A stretch of DNA of 64,000 nt, taken from the NCBI RefSeq assembly GCF_000725125.1, contig NZ_JFCB01000014.1, forward strand, positions 103,687 to 167,686, read 5' to 3'. This DNA comes from Streptomyces toyocaensis. Its GTDB lineage: Bacteria; Actinomycetota; Actinomycetes; Streptomycetales; Streptomycetaceae. Below are positions 23,526 through 31,686 of the stretch, one piece after another. How positions within the stretch are numbered: the first letter of the stretch is position 1; each line of letters begins with the position of its first letter. The position numbers and the translations under genes are program-made. Below the pieces are notes generated by a model that ran no database searches, had not been told where the DNA came from, and saw only the letters and a program-made list of their open reading frames with translations.

Positions 23526-23993
23526 GTGCATCGAACGACGACCACAGCAGCGCTTCTGGTGACCGTGGCGGTCTCCGTCCTCTCGGGCTGTGTGACGGTC
23601 CAGCGTCCCCTGGCACCCGGCCCCCCGGCAGCACCGTCCCAGCGGACCGAGCCGGTCCCGGCCGGGCGGAACGAGACGCAGGTCGTGCAGGCACCGGCGC
23701 GCGAGGCCCTGGAGAGGGTCGGCCCGTCCCGGCCACCGAGGAAACCGGCGCCGCCGGCGCACCGCACGGCCCCGCCGGAGCAGAACACGCCTCCGGAGGG
23801 CCGGAACGTCCGGCCGCGGCCGGACGGCCACGTCCCCCCGCCGCGCCCGCCGCTGGACCTCCCCGGCGCCGGGAAGCCGGTGAACCCAGCCCCCTCGGTC
23901 AAGCCGGACCTCTGTGCGCTCGGCCGGGAGTACGGCGGCTGGCGCGCGGACAGTCCGGAGGCGGCCATCTGCCAGGAGACCTACGGCCGCTGA
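23526..23993 (+). CDS. Small Pro-rich lipoprotein
   Basis: A 155-residue secreted lipoprotein of unknown function. Starting at GTG 23526 (GGAG a few bases upstream), it reads a basic n-region HRTTTT, a hydrophobic stretch and the lipobox VLSGC at about 19-23, so it should be cut and lipidated at the cysteine. Residues 25-120 are rich in Pro and Arg and look disordered. The conserved part is the C-terminal 30 residues, KPDLCALGREYGGW and AICQETYG, with two cysteines that could pair. A longer frame from 23463 exists but would bury the signal peptide. An exact function cannot be given. Confidence 0.75.
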   Translation: MHRTTTTAALLVTVAVSVLSGCVTVQRPLAPGPPAAPSQRTEPVPAGRNETQVVQAPAREALERVGPSRPPRKPAPPAHRTAPPEQNTPPEGRNVRPRPDGHVPPPRPPLDLPGAGKPVNPAPSVKPDLCALGREYGGWRADSPEAAICQETYGR

Positions 23994-24185
23994 GCCGGCA
24001 GCGACGCCGCGGTCAGCCGCCGGACGCCCCGGGGCCTGTCCGGCGGACACGCCGCAGACGCGAGGTCCGGAACGCCCTCCCCGGACGCCGGTGTCTCCAG
24101 CGGCGCCGTCGGTTGCCGGTTCCCCCGCCCACCTCGGCGGCGGAGCACAGCCCGATTCCTCCGCTCGGACCTGCCGCACAGGCCT

Positions 24186-24701
24186 CTAGGGGCGCTGTCT
24201 CGGCGGTGCCCAGCCGCCGGGTGGCCCGTCCACGCCCAGCCGGACCTCCAGCCGTCGGATCGCGGCCCGTACGCCCTCGCCATAGCGGTCGGCGGCGAGG
24301 GTGAGGGCCGCGCCCCGGGCCCGGCGGAGGTGCGAGCGCGCGGCGTCGGTGCGGCCGAGGCGGGCGTAGTCGGCGGCCAGGTCCAGGTGCAGCGACGGGT
24401 AGAGGGCGCGCACCGCGGGAGCCCCCTCGTACCCTGCGGGCCGGCCGGCCGCGGCCTCCTCGGCCGCCGTCAGCGCCCGCAGGTCCCAGGCCAGTTCGTC
24501 CTCGGGGTCGTCCTGCGTGTCGGCGAGGTAGTGGGCGAGTGTGCAGCGGTGCAGGGGGTCGCCGTGCTCGCCGATCTCCGCCCACAGTCCGAGGAACCGG
24601 TGCCGGGCCTCCTCGCGGTCCCCCGCGTGGTGCAGCATCACGAGCTGACCGATCCGCGTCAGCACGGCGTCCGGCGCCGCCTGCCCCTGTCGCTCCGCCA
24701 C
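24186..24701 (-). CDS. TPR-like helical protein, function unknown
   Basis: A 171-residue soluble protein that looks like three degenerate tetratricopeptide repeats: LTRIGQLVMLHHAGDREEARHRFLGLW, then CTLAHYLADTQDDPEDELAWDLRAL, then LHLDLAADYARLGRTDAARSHLRRAR. The pattern of small residues suits pairs of antiparallel helices used for protein contacts. GTG 24701 has GGAGG five bases upstream, which is why I prefer it to the frame opening at 24824. It sits upstream of nothing obvious: its neighbours are a plus-strand lipoprotein and, to the right, ung on the same strand. No partner can be named. Confidence 0.7.
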   Translation of the reverse strand: MAERQGQAAPDAVLTRIGQLVMLHHAGDREEARHRFLGLWAEIGEHGDPLHRCTLAHYLADTQDDPEDELAWDLRALTAAEEAAAGRPAGYEGAPAVRALYPSLHLDLAADYARLGRTDAARSHLRRARGAALTLAADRYGEGVRAAIRRLEVRLGVDGPPGGWAPPRQRP

Positions 24702-24852
24702 CACGTCCTCCGCACCTCGCCGGGTCTCGTCCCCCGACGCTAACCGCAGGCCTGGGCAATACCGGACAAGCCGCTCCGTGGTCTCCCGTGCGGTCCGGGT
24801 GCGGGACCGGCGTGCCGGTCCCACACCCGGCAGGGCGGCGGCAAGCGGTGCG

Positions 24853-25536
24853 TCAGCCCACGTTCGGGACGGTCCAGTCGATCGGATCGTGGCCCTGCGC
24901 GGCCACCGCCTCGTTGATCTGCGTGAACGGGCGGGACCCGAAGAACTTCTTCGCCGACAGCGGCGAGGGGTGCGCCCCCTTGACCACCACGTGACGGCTC
25001 TCGTCGATCAGCGGCAGCTTCTTCTGCGCGTAATTGCCCCACAGCACGAAGACCGCCGGGTCGGGACGGTTCGCCACCGCGCGGATCACCGCGTCGGTGA
25101 ACAGCTCCCAGCCCCGCCCCTTGTGCGAGTTGGCCTCACCGGCGCGGACGGTGAGCACCGCGTTGAGCAGGAGCACACCCTGCCGGGCCCACGGCATCAG
25201 ATACCCGTTGTCCGGGATGGGCGTGCCCAGCTCGGCGTGCATCTCCTTGTAGATGTTGCGCAGGGACGGGGGAATCCTGACGCCGGGCCGGACCGAGAAG
25301 CACAGGCCGTGACCCTGGCCCTCGCCGTGGTACGGGTCCTGGCCGAGGACCAGGACCTTCACCTCGTCGTACGGCGTGGCCTCCAGCGCCGCGAAGACCT
25401 CCTCGCGGGGCGGGTACACGGGACCGTTCGCCCGCTCCTCCTCGACGAACTCGACCAGCTCCTTGAAGTAGGGCTGCTGCAGCTCGTCGCCCAGAACCCC
25501 GCGCCAGGACTCGGGCAGCATGGCGATGTCGGTCAC
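24853..25536 (-). CDS. ung: Uracil-DNA glycosylase, family 1
   Basis: A 227-residue base-excision enzyme that removes uracil arising from cytosine deamination, a real burden in a very GC-rich genome. The water-activating loop is GQDPYHGEGQ (65-74, Asp67 catalytic), the uracil pocket is in LLLNAVLTVRAGEANSH, and the DNA-intercalation loop is GAHPSPLSAKKFFGS. Length is standard. It lies downstream of the peptide-binding lipoprotein gene on the same strand with 90 bases between. Streptomyces often have a second ung elsewhere. The start ATG 25536 leaves the normal short N-terminus. Confidence 0.97.
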   Translation of the reverse strand: MTDIAMLPESWRGVLGDELQQPYFKELVEFVEEERANGPVYPPREEVFAALEATPYDEVKVLVLGQDPYHGEGQGHGLCFSVRPGVRIPPSLRNIYKEMHAELGTPIPDNGYLMPWARQGVLLLNAVLTVRAGEANSHKGRGWELFTDAVIRAVANRPDPAVFVLWGNYAQKKLPLIDESRHVVVKGAHPSPLSAKKFFGSRPFTQINEAVAAQGHDPIDWTVPNVG

Positions 25537-25626
25537 GTCAATGTCCTCACGTGTGCGGTCACTTCCAGGCCACAGAACCTACAGGCGACCACTGACAACC
25601 GGCTCCGCGGACGGTCGTACCGGGCT

Positions 25627-27213
25627 CTACCAGCTGGTCTTCCGGGAGAGCTGCCACAACATCATGATGGTGGACGGATCCAGCGCCCGCTCCGCACCCG
25701 AGACGTCCCGGCTCGCCGCCACGTACTGCCGGCCCTGCCACAGCGGCAGCAGCCGCACGTCGTCGACGAGTATCTGCTGGGCCTCCTTGAACTGCTTCAC
25801 CACGTTGCCACGGTCGCTCTCCCGCCGGGAGCTGGGCAGCAGATCGTTCGTGATCCTGGTCGCCTCGTAGGGTGTGCCGAGCGCGTTCTGCTTGCCGACG
25901 AACGGGGCGATGAAGTTGTCCGCGTCCGGGAAGTCGGGGAACCAGCCGCGCCCGAACACCGGGTACTGGCCCTTCTGGTAGCCCTCGACGTACGTCTTCC
26001 AGGGGCGGCTCTTGAGGGTGACCTCGAACAGCTTCGACGCCTCCAGCTGACGCTCGAGTTCCTTGAACTCCAGCGCGGTCTCGGAGCCGTAGCGGTCCGT
26101 GGTGTACCAGAGGGTGAGCGGGACCGGCTCGGTGATGCCCGCGTCGGTGAGGATCTCGCGGGCCTTGTCGACGCTGGGGTCGCCGTAGTCGTCGAAGAAG
26201 CCGGTGGTGTGCCCGGTCAGACCCTTGGGGACCATGGAGTACAGCGGGTCGACGGTGTCCCTGTAGACCTTGTGAGCGATCGCCGCGCGGTCGATGACCT
26301 GGGCGACGGCCTGCCGCACTTCCTTCTTGCCGGCCCACGGGTCCTTCGGGTTGAACACCAGGTAGTTGATGTCGGTCCCGCTGCCCTCGATGAGCTGGAT
26401 CTCCTCCTCCTTGGAGACCCTGCCCTGGAATTCGATGACGTCGCCCGCGGCCAGGCCGCGGTAGGTCAGGTCGATCTGGTCGTCGCGCAGTGCCTTGACC
26501 ATGGCGCCGGAGTCCTGGAAGTAGCGGATGGTCACCGCGTTGTTCTTCCGCTCGGCGTAGCCCTTGTAGCGGCCGTTGCGCGCGAGTTCGGCCTTCTCGC
26601 CCTCCTCGTACGACTGGAGGGTGTAGGGCCCCGAACCGACGATCCCGCTCTCCTCGCGCAGGGCGTCGGCCGGGTAGGCGTCCGGATCGACGATCGACAT
26701 GGCGGGGGTGGCGAGCACGAACGGGAAGGTGGCGTCCGGCTTGTTGAGGTAGAAGACGACCTCGCGCTCGCTGGGCGCCTGTACCCGTTCCAGGCTGCCG
26801 AGCAGACCGGCCGGACCGCCGTTGACGTTGATCTGCCGGATGCGGTCGATGGAGTGCTTGACCGCCTTGGCGTCGAGCGTGCTGCCGTCGGAGAACTTCA
26901 GCCCCTCGCGCAGCTCGCAGCGGAACACCTGGTTGGAGGTGTCGGAGAACTCGCAGCTCTCCGCGGCGTCCGGCTGAGGCGTGGTCGCACCGACCGGGTA
27001 GCTCAGCAGGGTCTGGTAGATGTTGCGGAACAGCTCCCAGGAGCTGTCCCAGGAGGCGGCAGGATCCAGCGTGCTGGGCGAACTGGTGGTGCCGACGACT
27101 ATGGGTCCCTCGTCGTCCGCGCTGTCCGACGACAGAATGCCGCATCCGGTCAACAGGGACGATATGGACGCGATGGCCGCCACCCGCCGCAGGCATCGTT
27201 TCCGGTTGAACAC
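25627..27213 (-). CDS. ABC transporter substrate-binding lipoprotein, peptide/nickel family 5
   Basis: A 528-residue extracytoplasmic solute-binding protein of the SBP_bac_5 (OppA/DppA) type. The N-terminus FNRKRCLRRVAAIASIS runs to the lipobox LLTGC, so it is lipid-anchored. Family marks include GPIVVGTTSSPSTLDPAASW at the mature start and LREGLKFSDGSTLDAKAVKHSIDRI. It should bind oligopeptides or a similar ligand, but no permease or ATPase genes are adjacent, so it must work with a transporter encoded elsewhere or act as a sensor. GTG 27213 is chosen because GAGGAG lies seven bases upstream; the GTG at 27219 is too close to that site. Confidence 0.92.
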   Translation of the reverse strand: MFNRKRCLRRVAAIASISSLLTGCGILSSDSADDEGPIVVGTTSSPSTLDPAASWDSSWELFRNIYQTLLSYPVGATTPQPDAAESCEFSDTSNQVFRCELREGLKFSDGSTLDAKAVKHSIDRIRQINVNGGPAGLLGSLERVQAPSEREVVFYLNKPDATFPFVLATPAMSIVDPDAYPADALREESGIVGSGPYTLQSYEEGEKAELARNGRYKGYAERKNNAVTIRYFQDSGAMVKALRDDQIDLTYRGLAAGDVIEFQGRVSKEEEIQLIEGSGTDINYLVFNPKDPWAGKKEVRQAVAQVIDRAAIAHKVYRDTVDPLYSMVPKGLTGHTTGFFDDYGDPSVDKAREILTDAGITEPVPLTLWYTTDRYGSETALEFKELERQLEASKLFEVTLKSRPWKTYVEGYQKGQYPVFGRGWFPDFPDADNFIAPFVGKQNALGTPYEATRITNDLLPSSRRESDRGNVVKQFKEAQQILVDDVRLLPLWQGRQYVAASRDVSGAERALDPSTIMMLWQLSRKTSW

Positions 27214-27251
27214 GCGCACGCTCCTCGATCTGCCATGCCAAGGGTCGGCAG

Positions 27252-27257
27252 ACCATA
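27252..27257 (-). promoter_or_regulatory. -10 hexamer TATGGT upstream of the binding-protein gene
   Basis: On the minus strand TATGGT lies about 39 bases before GTG 27213, followed by the imperfect stem TCTGCC...GGCAGA in the short leader. No clear -35 is seen. Confidence 0.35.
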
Positions 27258-27408
27258 CCGCAGTGTCACCCCGGCTGACCCTCCCGTGTACGACCCTTGA
27301 GATCGATTCGCGATGACTACGTTGTCACCGGCCGTCGCGGGCCGGAGACACCGACACGGACGCCGTTCTCGTCAACGGATCGCCCGCGCCGGGACCGTCC
27401 CGCTCGTT

Positions 27409-27439
27409 CCCGCGCGCGTGCCCGGCACACGCGCGCGGG
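27409..27439 (-). terminator. Terminator hairpin, 12-bp perfect stem
   Basis: CCCGCGCGCGTG (27409-27420) pairs perfectly with CACGCGCGCGGG (27428-27439) around a seven-base loop. It begins eight bases after the SDR stop at 27448 on the minus strand and would end the two-gene SDR transcript. There is no T run. Confidence 0.85.
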
Positions 27440-27447
27440 CGTGCGCG

Positions 27448-28206
27448 TCAGGCCACGCCGGCGTTCAGGAAGATGCCGCCGTCAACGACCAGGGTCTGAC
27501 CGGTGACCCAGTCCGACTGGTCCGAGGTGAGGAACGCGGCGGCACCGCCGATGTCCGAGGGCACACCGAGCCGGCCCAGGGGGTAGCCCGCCGCCGCCTC
27601 CTCCTCCCGGCCCTCGTACAGCGCCTGCGCGAACTTGGTCTTGACCACCGCGGGGGCGATGGCGTTGACCCGCACCCGGGGCGCGAACTCGTGCGCCAGC
27701 TGCTGGGTCAGGTTGATCAGCGCGGCCTTGCTGACGCCGTAGGCGGCGATGAACGGCGAGGGCGCGAGGCCCGCGACGGAGGCGATGTTGACGATCGCGC
27801 CGCCGTTGTCCTTCTGCCAGGCGTGCCAGGTCTTCTGGGCGAACCCGAGCGCCGAGATCACGTTGGTCTCGAACACCTTGCGCGCCACGTTCAGGTCGAG
27901 GTCGGCGATCGCCCCGAACACCGGGTTGGTGCCGGCGTTGTTGACCAGGTAGTCGACGCGGCCGAAGGCCTCCATCGCGCGCTCGACGGCGACGGCCTGG
28001 TGGGCCTCGTCGTGCGCCTTGCCCGCGACGTACACGGCCCGGTCGGTGCCGAGCTTCTCGACGGCCTCCTTGAGGGCGTCCTCGCCCCGGCCGGTGATGC
28101 AGACCCGGTCGCCGCGCGCGACGAGGGCCTCGGCGACTCCGTAGCCGATGCCGCGGCTGGCGCCGGTGATCAGGGCGACCTTGCCCGAGAGTTCCACTGC
28201 AGTCAT
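27448..28206 (-). CDS. Short-chain dehydrogenase/reductase, second gene of SDR pair
   Basis: A 252-residue classical SDR. TGASRGIG binds the nicotinamide nucleotide, NNAGTNP follows strand four, and the catalytic residues are in IVNIASVAGLAPSP (Ser) and YGVSK (Tyr, Lys). The C-terminus VTGQTLVVDGGIFLNAGVA is typical of 3-oxoacyl-(acyl carrier protein) reductase-like enzymes. It begins 13 bases downstream of another SDR gene and is surely in the same operon. A strong hairpin follows. The pair may work on acyl-CoA intermediates, as suggested by the upstream operator; the substrate is not shown by sequence. Confidence 0.93.
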   Translation of the reverse strand: MTAVELSGKVALITGASRGIGYGVAEALVARGDRVCITGRGEDALKEAVEKLGTDRAVYVAGKAHDEAHQAVAVERAMEAFGRVDYLVNNAGTNPVFGAIADLDLNVARKVFETNVISALGFAQKTWHAWQKDNGGAIVNIASVAGLAPSPFIAAYGVSKAALINLTQQLAHEFAPRVRVNAIAPAVVKTKFAQALYEGREEEAAAGYPLGRLGVPSDIGGAAAFLTSDQSDWVTGQTLVVDGGIFLNAGVA

Positions 28207-28219
28207 GTTCCCGGTCTTC

Positions 28220-28981
28220 CTAGTCGAGCGGTCCGCCGGCGACGTACAGCACCTGGCCGGAGACGAAGCCGGCCGCCTCGCCGGTGAAGAAGGCGATCGC
28301 GTTGGCGATGTCCTCGGGCTCGCCGACGCGGGCGACCGGGATCTGGGTGGCGGCGGCGGCCTTGAAGTCCTCGAAGCCCATGCCGACGCGGTCGGCGGTG
28401 GTCTTGGTCATCTCGGTGGCGATGAAGCCGGGCGCGACGGCGTTGGCGGTGACGCCGAACTTGCCGAGCTCCTTGGCGAGGGTCTTGGTGAAGCCCTGGA
28501 GGCCGGCCTTGGCGGCCGAGTAGTTGACCTGGCCGCGGTTGCCGAGCGCCGAGGAGGACGACAGGTTGACGATCCGGCCGAAGCCGGCGTCCACCATGTG
28601 CTTCTGACAGGCCTTCGACATCAGGAACGCGCCGCGCAGGTGCACGTTCATGACCGTGTCCCAGTCGGAGACGCTCATCTTGAACAGCAGGTTGTCGCGC
28701 AGCACGCCCGCGTTGTTCACCAGGATGGTCGGCGCGCCGAGCTCCTCGGCGATCCGCGCGACGGCGGCCTCGACCTGCGCCTCGTCGGAGACGTCGCAGC
28801 CGACCGCGAGGGCCGTGCCGCCCGCGGCGGTGATCTTCTCGACGGTGTCCTTGCAGGCGGCCTCGTCGAGGTCGATCACGGCGACCGCGCGGCCCTCGGC
28901 GGCCAGTCGTACGGCGGTGGCGGCCCCGATGCCGCGCGCGGCGCCGGTGACGACCGCGACCCGCTGCTCAGTGGTGGACAT
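28220..28981 (-). CDS. FabG-like 3-oxoacyl reductase, first gene of SDR pair
   Basis: A 253-residue SDR close to FabG-type 3-oxoacyl reductases. TGAARGIG is the cofactor loop, ILVNNAGVLRDNLLFKM is a FabG-like segment, IVNLSSSSALGNRGQVNYSA brings the catalytic Ser and Tyr (YSAAK gives the Lys), and the end is VLYVAGGPLD. It is not next to fabD-fabH-acpP-fabF, so it is not the housekeeping FabG but a paralogue, perhaps for fatty-acid, polyhydroxyalkanoate or branched acyl-CoA metabolism. The near-palindrome TGAGCGACCGCTTA about 53 bases upstream resembles operators of acyl-CoA-responsive TetR regulators. Confidence 0.92.
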   Translation of the reverse strand: MSTTEQRVAVVTGAARGIGAATAVRLAAEGRAVAVIDLDEAACKDTVEKITAAGGTALAVGCDVSDEAQVEAAVARIAEELGAPTILVNNAGVLRDNLLFKMSVSDWDTVMNVHLRGAFLMSKACQKHMVDAGFGRIVNLSSSSALGNRGQVNYSAAKAGLQGFTKTLAKELGKFGVTANAVAPGFIATEMTKTTADRVGMGFEDFKAAAATQIPVARVGEPEDIANAIAFFTGEAAGFVSGQVLYVAGGPLD

Positions 28982-29282
28982 TGCTGCTTCTCCTCGCCCT
29001 TGGGATGCGGCTCCGCGGCCGGACCCGATTCGGTGAGCGACCGCTTAGTACCTTCAGCAGACGTGACGCTAGAAGCCCTGGCACCCGGTGTCAACGGCAC
29101 ACCGCGCGTGTGTGATCCATTCCCCGCGCGGCGACCCCTTCCGGCGCGGGGCGCCCCCGGCCGCCCGGCGCCACCCCGTGGTCCGTGCGAAGCACCCGAT
29201 CGGCCCACCGCGGCGCGCCTGCGCGCCCGGCGGCCCCTAGCGTCGAAGCGCGAGCCACCCGCGGCCGGAAAGGAGGCGCTCC
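28982..29282. other. Divergent promoter region between SDR pair and excalibur gene
   Basis: A 301-base region without a gene. It holds the near-palindrome at 29034-29047 and, on the plus strand, TAGCGT about 40 bases before ATG 29283, a likely -10 for the excalibur gene. The middle (29100-29230) is GC-rich with no recognisable element. Confidence 0.5.
29034..29047. promoter_or_regulatory. Candidate operator TGAGCGACCGCTTA
   Basis: This matches the pattern TnAGCGnnCGCTnA, an inverted repeat with a single asymmetry. Several actinobacterial TetR regulators of acyl-CoA metabolism use similar sites. It lies upstream of the two-gene SDR operon. No regulator gene is adjacent, so the protein would be encoded elsewhere. 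Confidence 0.45.
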
Positions 29283-29786
29283 ATGCGCCGTCGCACCGGT
29301 GCCATGGGCACGCTGATCGCGCTCGCCGCGATCGTGCCGTTGGCCGACACCGCCCACGCCCAGGACCTGAACTGCAGCGATTTCACCTACCAGGAGGACG
29401 CGCAGACCTTCTTCGAGCTGGACCGGAGCGATCCGCACCGGCTCGACGAGGACCCTGGTCCGGACGACGGGGTGGCCTGCGAGGCGCTTCCCCGGCGCGG
29501 TCTCACCTCGTCCACCTTCCGGCCGGCACCCGCCACGTCCGCCCCCACCCGGTCGCCGTCACCGTCACCGACCAGCGCTCCACCCACCCGGAGCGCGCCC
29601 CCCACCACCGCGCCCACCACTGCGTCGGCGCCCGTCGGCTCCGTCCCGCCGACGCGGGGTGTGCAGGGCGGGCTGGGTGGCTCGTCGGCGTCCGGGCCGA
29701 GCGGCTGGGACCTGGGCATCGGCGCGGTGTTCGTGACGGGCGCCGTGCTCGCGGCCGGATACCTGGTGAGGCGCCGCCGCGCCTGA
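29283..29786 (+). CDS. Secreted excalibur calcium-binding domain protein with C-terminal anchor helix
   Basis: A 167-residue exported protein. A signal peptide (1-26, cut after AHA) leads straight into an excalibur domain: DLNCSDFTYQEDAQTFF and the calcium-binding pattern DEDPGPDDGVACE, with the two conserved cysteines. A Ser/Thr/Pro linker (about 75-135) follows, then a C-terminal membrane helix and RRRRA stop-transfer tail, so the domain is displayed outside and tethered. There is no LPXTG sorting motif. The role is probably in the cell wall; the domain is often fused to surface nucleases but no nuclease is present here. GGAGG lies seven bases before ATG 29283. Confidence 0.9.
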   Translation: MRRRTGAMGTLIALAAIVPLADTAHAQDLNCSDFTYQEDAQTFFELDRSDPHRLDEDPGPDDGVACEALPRRGLTSSTFRPAPATSAPTRSPSPSPTSAPPTRSAPPTTAPTTASAPVGSVPPTRGVQGGLGGSSASGPSGWDLGIGAVFVTGAVLAAGYLVRRRRA

Positions 29787-29806
29787 CGGTCCGTGGACGG
29801 CCGCGG

Positions 29807-30190
29807 TCAGCGCACGAGCAGATCGAGCAGCCGCCCCACCTCGGCCGCAGGATCGGCGGTGAGCCCGGTGTGCACCGGACCGGGCTGGACGATGGTGGAC
29901 CGGGGCGCGATCAGCCAGCGGAAGCGCCGCCCCGCGTCGTCGCCCGCGGCCTGACCCGCCGCGTCCCCGCCCGCGCACACGCCCTCGACCGCCCGCAGCG
30001 CGGCCCGTACACCGGGCAGGTCCACCGACGGGTCGAGGGCGAGCAGCCGCGCCTCGTCGAGATGGGTCCGGGCGGCGACGAAGGACCTGGGCCGGCAGTA
30101 CACGAGCACCCCCGCGTTGACGCACTCGCCGCGCTCGATGCGCGGGACGACCCTCAGCAGCGCGTACTCGAAGACGTGCCGGTCGCTCAC
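29807..30190 (-). CDS. DUF3037 protein, partner of the HipA-like kinase
   Basis: A 127-residue protein of the DUF3037 family, recognised by the opening DRHVFEYALLRVVPRIERGECVN and AGVLVYCRP, followed by HLDEARLLALDPSVDLPG. GTG 30190 overlaps the TGA stop of the HipA-like gene (GTGA), so the two proteins are translationally coupled and likely made in equal amounts. The family is found beside such kinases in many bacteria, to my knowledge without a known activity. It might be a regulator or substrate of the kinase. It converges with the excalibur gene with a 20-base gap. Confidence 0.82.
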   Translation of the reverse strand: MSDRHVFEYALLRVVPRIERGECVNAGVLVYCRPRSFVAARTHLDEARLLALDPSVDLPGVRAALRAVEGVCAGGDAAGQAAGDDAGRRFRWLIAPRSTIVQPGPVHTGLTADPAAEVGRLLDLLVR

Positions 30191-30951
30191 CGGTCCCCCT
30201 CGAGGCCGTGGATGCGCTGGTGGACGGTGGCCGCGCGGGCGATCAGCGGCCGCGTGTAGGCAGACCGGAGCTCGTCGGGCGTGTCGAACCCCTGCTCCCC
30301 GGCCAGCCAGACGTCGGGGATCTCGGCGGTGACCTCGGCCAGCAGGTCCTCGGTCACCCGCGGTGCGAGATCCGCGGCGGCCGACGCGATGTCCGGTGCG
30401 AACGTCCTCAGGGCGTGGTCGGAGGCGTCGTAGGGACGGGCGGCGGAGGCGGCGGCGCCCGGCCAGTTGTGGTGCCAGATCATCGTCGCGCCGTGGTCGA
30501 TGAGCCACAGCCCCTCGCTCCGGCGGAGCATGTTGGGGTTGCGCCAGGAGCGGTCGACGTTGTTCACCAGCGCGTCGAACCAGACGATCCGGCCGGCCTC
30601 CTCGGGGCTCACCTCGAAGGCGAGGGGGTCGAAGCCGAGGGCGCCGGAGAGGAAGTCCATGCCCAGGTTGGTGCCGCCGCTGGACTTCAGCAGTTGCTGC
30701 ACCTCCTGGTCGGGCTCACCGAGCCCCAGCACGGGGTCGAGTTCGACGGTGACCAGCCGCGGCACCCTCAGCCCGAGCCGGCGGGCCAGTTCCCCGCAGA
30801 CGACCTCGGCGACCAGCGTCTTGCGGCCCTGCCCGGCGCCGGTGAACTTCAGGACGTAGGTCCCGAGGTCGTCGGCCTCGATCAGTCCGGGCAGCGAGCC
30901 GCCCTCGCGCAGCGGCGCGATGAAGCGGGTCGCGATGACTTCCTTGAGCAT
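30187..30951 (-). CDS. HipA-like kinase (no HipB partner)
   Basis: A 254-residue protein with the core of a HipA-type kinase but lacking the HipA N-terminal subdomain. Visible parts are the ATP-binding strand TYVLKFTGAGQGRKTLVAE (K35), the catalytic loop NVDRSWRNPN (131-140) and the metal-binding IDHG (151-154). HipA kinases inactivate glutamyl-tRNA synthetase in toxin-antitoxin pairs with HipB, but no HipB-like helix-turn-helix gene is adjacent; a DUF3037 gene overlaps instead. The pair is therefore not a classical hipBA module. TAGCCT six bases before ATG 30951 suggests a leaderless transcript. The function is unknown. Confidence 0.8.
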   Translation of the reverse strand: MLKEVIATRFIAPLREGGSLPGLIEADDLGTYVLKFTGAGQGRKTLVAEVVCGELARRLGLRVPRLVTVELDPVLGLGEPDQEVQQLLKSSGGTNLGMDFLSGALGFDPLAFEVSPEEAGRIVWFDALVNNVDRSWRNPNMLRRSEGLWLIDHGATMIWHHNWPGAAASAARPYDASDHALRTFAPDIASAAADLAPRVTEDLLAEVTAEIPDVWLAGEQGFDTPDELRSAYTRPLIARAATVHQRIHGLEGDR

Positions 30952-30957
30952 CGCCCC

Positions 30958-30963
30958 AGGCTA
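30958..30963 (-). promoter_or_regulatory. -10 hexamer TAGCCT for leaderless HipA-like mRNA
   Basis: On the minus strand TAGCCT ends six bases before ATG 30951, with no ribosome binding site between, so the kinase mRNA probably starts at its ATG. Confidence 0.5.
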
Positions 30964-31148
30964 CTGGCGCGGCGCCGCGCACCGGAGGCCGCCCGGGCGG
31001 GAAGGGCCCCCGCCCGGCAGCGGAAGGACAGCCGTGACGTACGCCCCTCCGACCGCGGGCACACCGGACTCCCGGCATCCCTGAACGACGTGGACCCGCC
31101 GGCCGTACCTCTCCCCGAATCCCCCGCATCCCCGGAAGGGACATCAGC

Positions 31149-31634
31149 ATGACCGCATCACCTCTGCCCACATCGGGACCCGCCCGTCGAACCGTCGTGG
31201 CGGCGGCCGGAGCGGCGGGCCTCGCCGTCGCGCTGACCGCGTGCGGAGGTACCGACGACGCGTCGAGCTCCTCCGTGGACTCCGGCTCCACCGCGGGCCC
31301 GCCGGACGACGGTGCGGGCGGCGCCGGTTCGGAGGGTGGTGGCGCCGCCGAGCCGCTGGCCTCGACCGGGGACATCCCCGAGGGCGGCGGAAAGGTCTTC
31401 GCCGACCGTGAGGTGGTCGTCACCCAGCCGGCGGCGGGCGAGTTCAAGGCCTTCTCGGCCACCTGCACCCACCAGGGGTGCGCGGTGGGGAGCGTCGCCG
31501 ACGGGGTCATCAACTGCCCCTGCCACAACAGCAACTTCTCCATCGCCGACGGCAGCGTGAAGAGCGGTCCGGCGACCAAGCCGCTGCCCGCGGTGGAGAT
31601 CACCGTCAGCGGGGACTCGATCACCCTCGCCTGA
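31149..31634 (+). CDS. Rieske [2Fe-2S] lipoprotein exported by Tat
   Basis: A 161-residue exported iron-sulphur protein. The N-terminus PARRTVVAAAGAAGLAVALTAC has a twin arginine and a lipobox (ALTAC), so it is Tat-exported and lipid-anchored after its cluster is inserted. A Ser/Gly linker (35-75) precedes a Rieske domain with both cluster loops, CTHQGC and CPCHNSNF. It is a stand-alone single-domain Rieske protein, not the cytochrome bc subunit, which is longer and sits with qcrB/qcrC. It may serve as a small electron carrier at the outer face of the membrane; the partner is unknown. Confidence 0.93.
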   Translation: MTASPLPTSGPARRTVVAAAGAAGLAVALTACGGTDDASSSSVDSGSTAGPPDDGAGGAGSEGGGAAEPLASTGDIPEGGGKVFADREVVVTQPAAGEFKAFSATCTHQGCAVGSVADGVINCPCHNSNFSIADGSVKSGPATKPLPAVEITVSGDSITLA

Positions 31635-31686
31635 GCCGTCGGGCGGCGTCTGGCACCCTGCACGACATGAGAGAAGAGGAGGCCGT

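Noticed and set aside
30187..30951. Classical hipBA toxin-antitoxin module
   Set aside because: No HipB-type helix-turn-helix gene is adjacent, and the kinase lacks the HipA N-terminal domain.
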